A stretch of 6,704 bases of DNA from assembly GCA_031282785.1 (NCBI GenBank), contig JAITDB010000128.1, positions 1 to 6,704 on the forward strand. The letters run 5' to 3'. Both the position numbers and the translations under genes were made by a program. Below, one piece after another: positions 6,013 through 6,704 of the stretch; positions within the stretch are counted from its first letter, which is position 1, and every line of letters starts with the position of its first letter. Under the pieces are notes generated by a model, which saw only the letters and a program-made list of their open reading frames with translations, was not told the DNA's origin and ran no database searches. Source of the DNA: Holosporaceae bacterium (GTDB lineage Bacteria > Pseudomonadota > Alphaproteobacteria > UBA3830).

Positions 6013-6704
6013 TATAACCTCAATAATTCATTTAAAGATGTTTTGCGGCGGGTTTGCTCCGTGACCTGCTTGACAATGACTGCGCAAGCTATGTTCAGCC
6101 CACTGGACGGATACGATCCCGGCACCACAACTGCGTAGGGCGGCACAGATCCATAGCTTACAGCTCCGGTTTCGCGATGGATTATTTTGGTCGAGGACGT
6201 AATGCAGGTACCCGCTGCCAAAACGGCTCCTTCCTGCACCACAACGCCTTCTGTCAGCGAGCATTTCACGCCGACAAAGCAATTATCCTCGATGATCACA
6301 GGACTGGCCTGCAATGGCTCCAGTACTCCGCCAATGGTGACAGCGTCCGATATGTGGCATTTTCTTCCGATTTGGGCACAGCTGCCAACCAATGCGTTTG
6401 TGTCGATCAGGGTTTCTTCATCGATAAAAGCTCCGACGTTCACAAAGCTGCTCATGATCACCGCGGATCTGGCCACATGAGCGGAATATCGCACTATGGC
6501 TCCTGGGACCAGGCGAAAACCGGCGTTGACGAAGTTTTTTTCGCTCCAACCATCTGTCTTCATGGAAATTTTATCGAAATAGGTGCTGTGGCCTCCGAAA
6601 ATTATTTGAGATCGACTGTGCTTGAAAAATAAAAGAATAGCTTTTTTTAGGTAATCGTTCACCTGCCATTTTCCATCGATTTTTTGAGCGACTCTGAGGG
6701 CTCC
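6012..6704 (-). CDS. dapD: Tetrahydrodipicolinate N-succinyltransferase, 5' end outside window
   Basis: DapD transfers succinyl from succinyl-CoA to tetrahydrodipicolinate, committing it to the succinylase route of diaminopimelate synthesis; it works as a cytoplasmic trimer of left-handed beta-helices. The frame is open to the window edge, giving 230 residues; the GTG at 6662 is internal because A-L-R-V-A-Q-K-I-D-G-K-W-Q-V-N runs across it, matching the family's linker. About 50 N-terminal residues are missing. Diagnostic segments (visible numbering) are G-F-R-L-V-P-G (62-68), I-D-E-E-T-L-I-D-T (94-102), V-G-S-C-A-Q-I-G (106-113), G-G-V-L-E-P-L-Q-A (125-133), I-I-E-D-N-C-F-V-G (137-145) and S-T-K-I-I-H-R-E-T-G (171-180). 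Unusual changes are Asn103 where the family has Trp after V-D-T, and V-K-C-S-L-T-E-G in place of A-R-S-E-V-V-E-G, which loses a conserved Glu. It overlaps dapE by one base. Confidence 0.93.
   Translation of the reverse strand, partial: GALRVAQKIDGKWQVNDYLKKAILLFFKHSRSQIIFGGHSTYFDKISMKTDGWSEKNFVNAGFRLVPGAIVRYSAHVARSAVIMSSFVNVGAFIDEETLIDTNALVGSCAQIGRKCHISDAVTIGGVLEPLQASPVIIEDNCFVGVKCSLTEGVVVQEGAVLAAGTCITSSTKIIHRETGAVSYGSVPPYAVVVPGSYPSSGLNIACAVIVKQVTEQTRRKTSLNELLRL
6018..6021 (-). promoter_or_regulatory. dapE ribosome binding site inside the dapD 3' end
   Basis: Read on the minus strand, GAGG precedes the dapE ATG by 5 nt, inside the last codons of dapD. It supports the overlapping start. Confidence 0.55.

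Noticed and set aside
6054..6632. 192-codon plus-strand frame opposite dapD
   Set aside because: It overlaps dapD completely on the other strand and shows no recognisable domain; dapD motifs explain the region.

Overview
The window looks like a chromosomal piece of an alphaproteobacterium, possibly a host-associated one. Three things point that way. GatB is the variant in which the zinc-cysteine stretch of many bacterial GatBs is replaced by an S-F-V-D-A-A-F-P-G stretch, as I know it from alphaproteobacteria. The dapD-dapE pair is arranged as in that class. The gene after gatB has the layout of the alphaproteobacterial Mic60/mitofilin-like (COG4223) proteins. An autotransporter-like barrel and a decayed insertion sequence fit a host-associated lineage of the Rickettsiales/Holosporales kind, but that placement is inference.

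Layout: (1) 1-552 (+), the C-terminal end of an outer-membrane beta-barrel protein, cut by the window edge. (2) 553-1004, no intact gene. Positions 651-1001 are bounded by a perfect 10-bp inverted repeat and hold, on the minus strand, a frameshifted C-terminal relic of what looks like an IS4/IS1634-type transposase. (3) 1005-4846 (+), a tight run gatA-gatB-(Mic60-like membrane coiled-coil protein), with junctions of a 1-base overlap and a 3-base gap. (4) 4861-6704 (-), convergent dapE and dapD with a 1-base overlap; dapD runs off the window edge at its 5' end.

How the genes work together: GatA and GatB are two subunits of the GatCAB amidotransferase, which converts mischarged Glu-tRNA(Gln) (and Asp-tRNA(Asn)) to the correct aminoacyl-tRNA. 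gatC is not in the window; the position where it often sits, upstream of gatA, holds the IS relic. DapD and DapE carry out the succinylation and later desuccinylation steps of the succinylase route to meso-diaminopimelate and lysine, so the organism probably makes or modifies its own peptidoglycan. The membrane coiled-coil protein may shape the inner membrane if the Mic60 reading is right.

The points most worth a second look are the IS remnant whose end appears to supply the gatA ribosome binding site, the missing catalytic-type glutamate in DapD, and the divergent Mic60-like protein with a His/Cys-rich cytoplasmic head. I found no CRISPR array, tRNA, rRNA or convincing riboswitch, and no wholly new multi-gene system.
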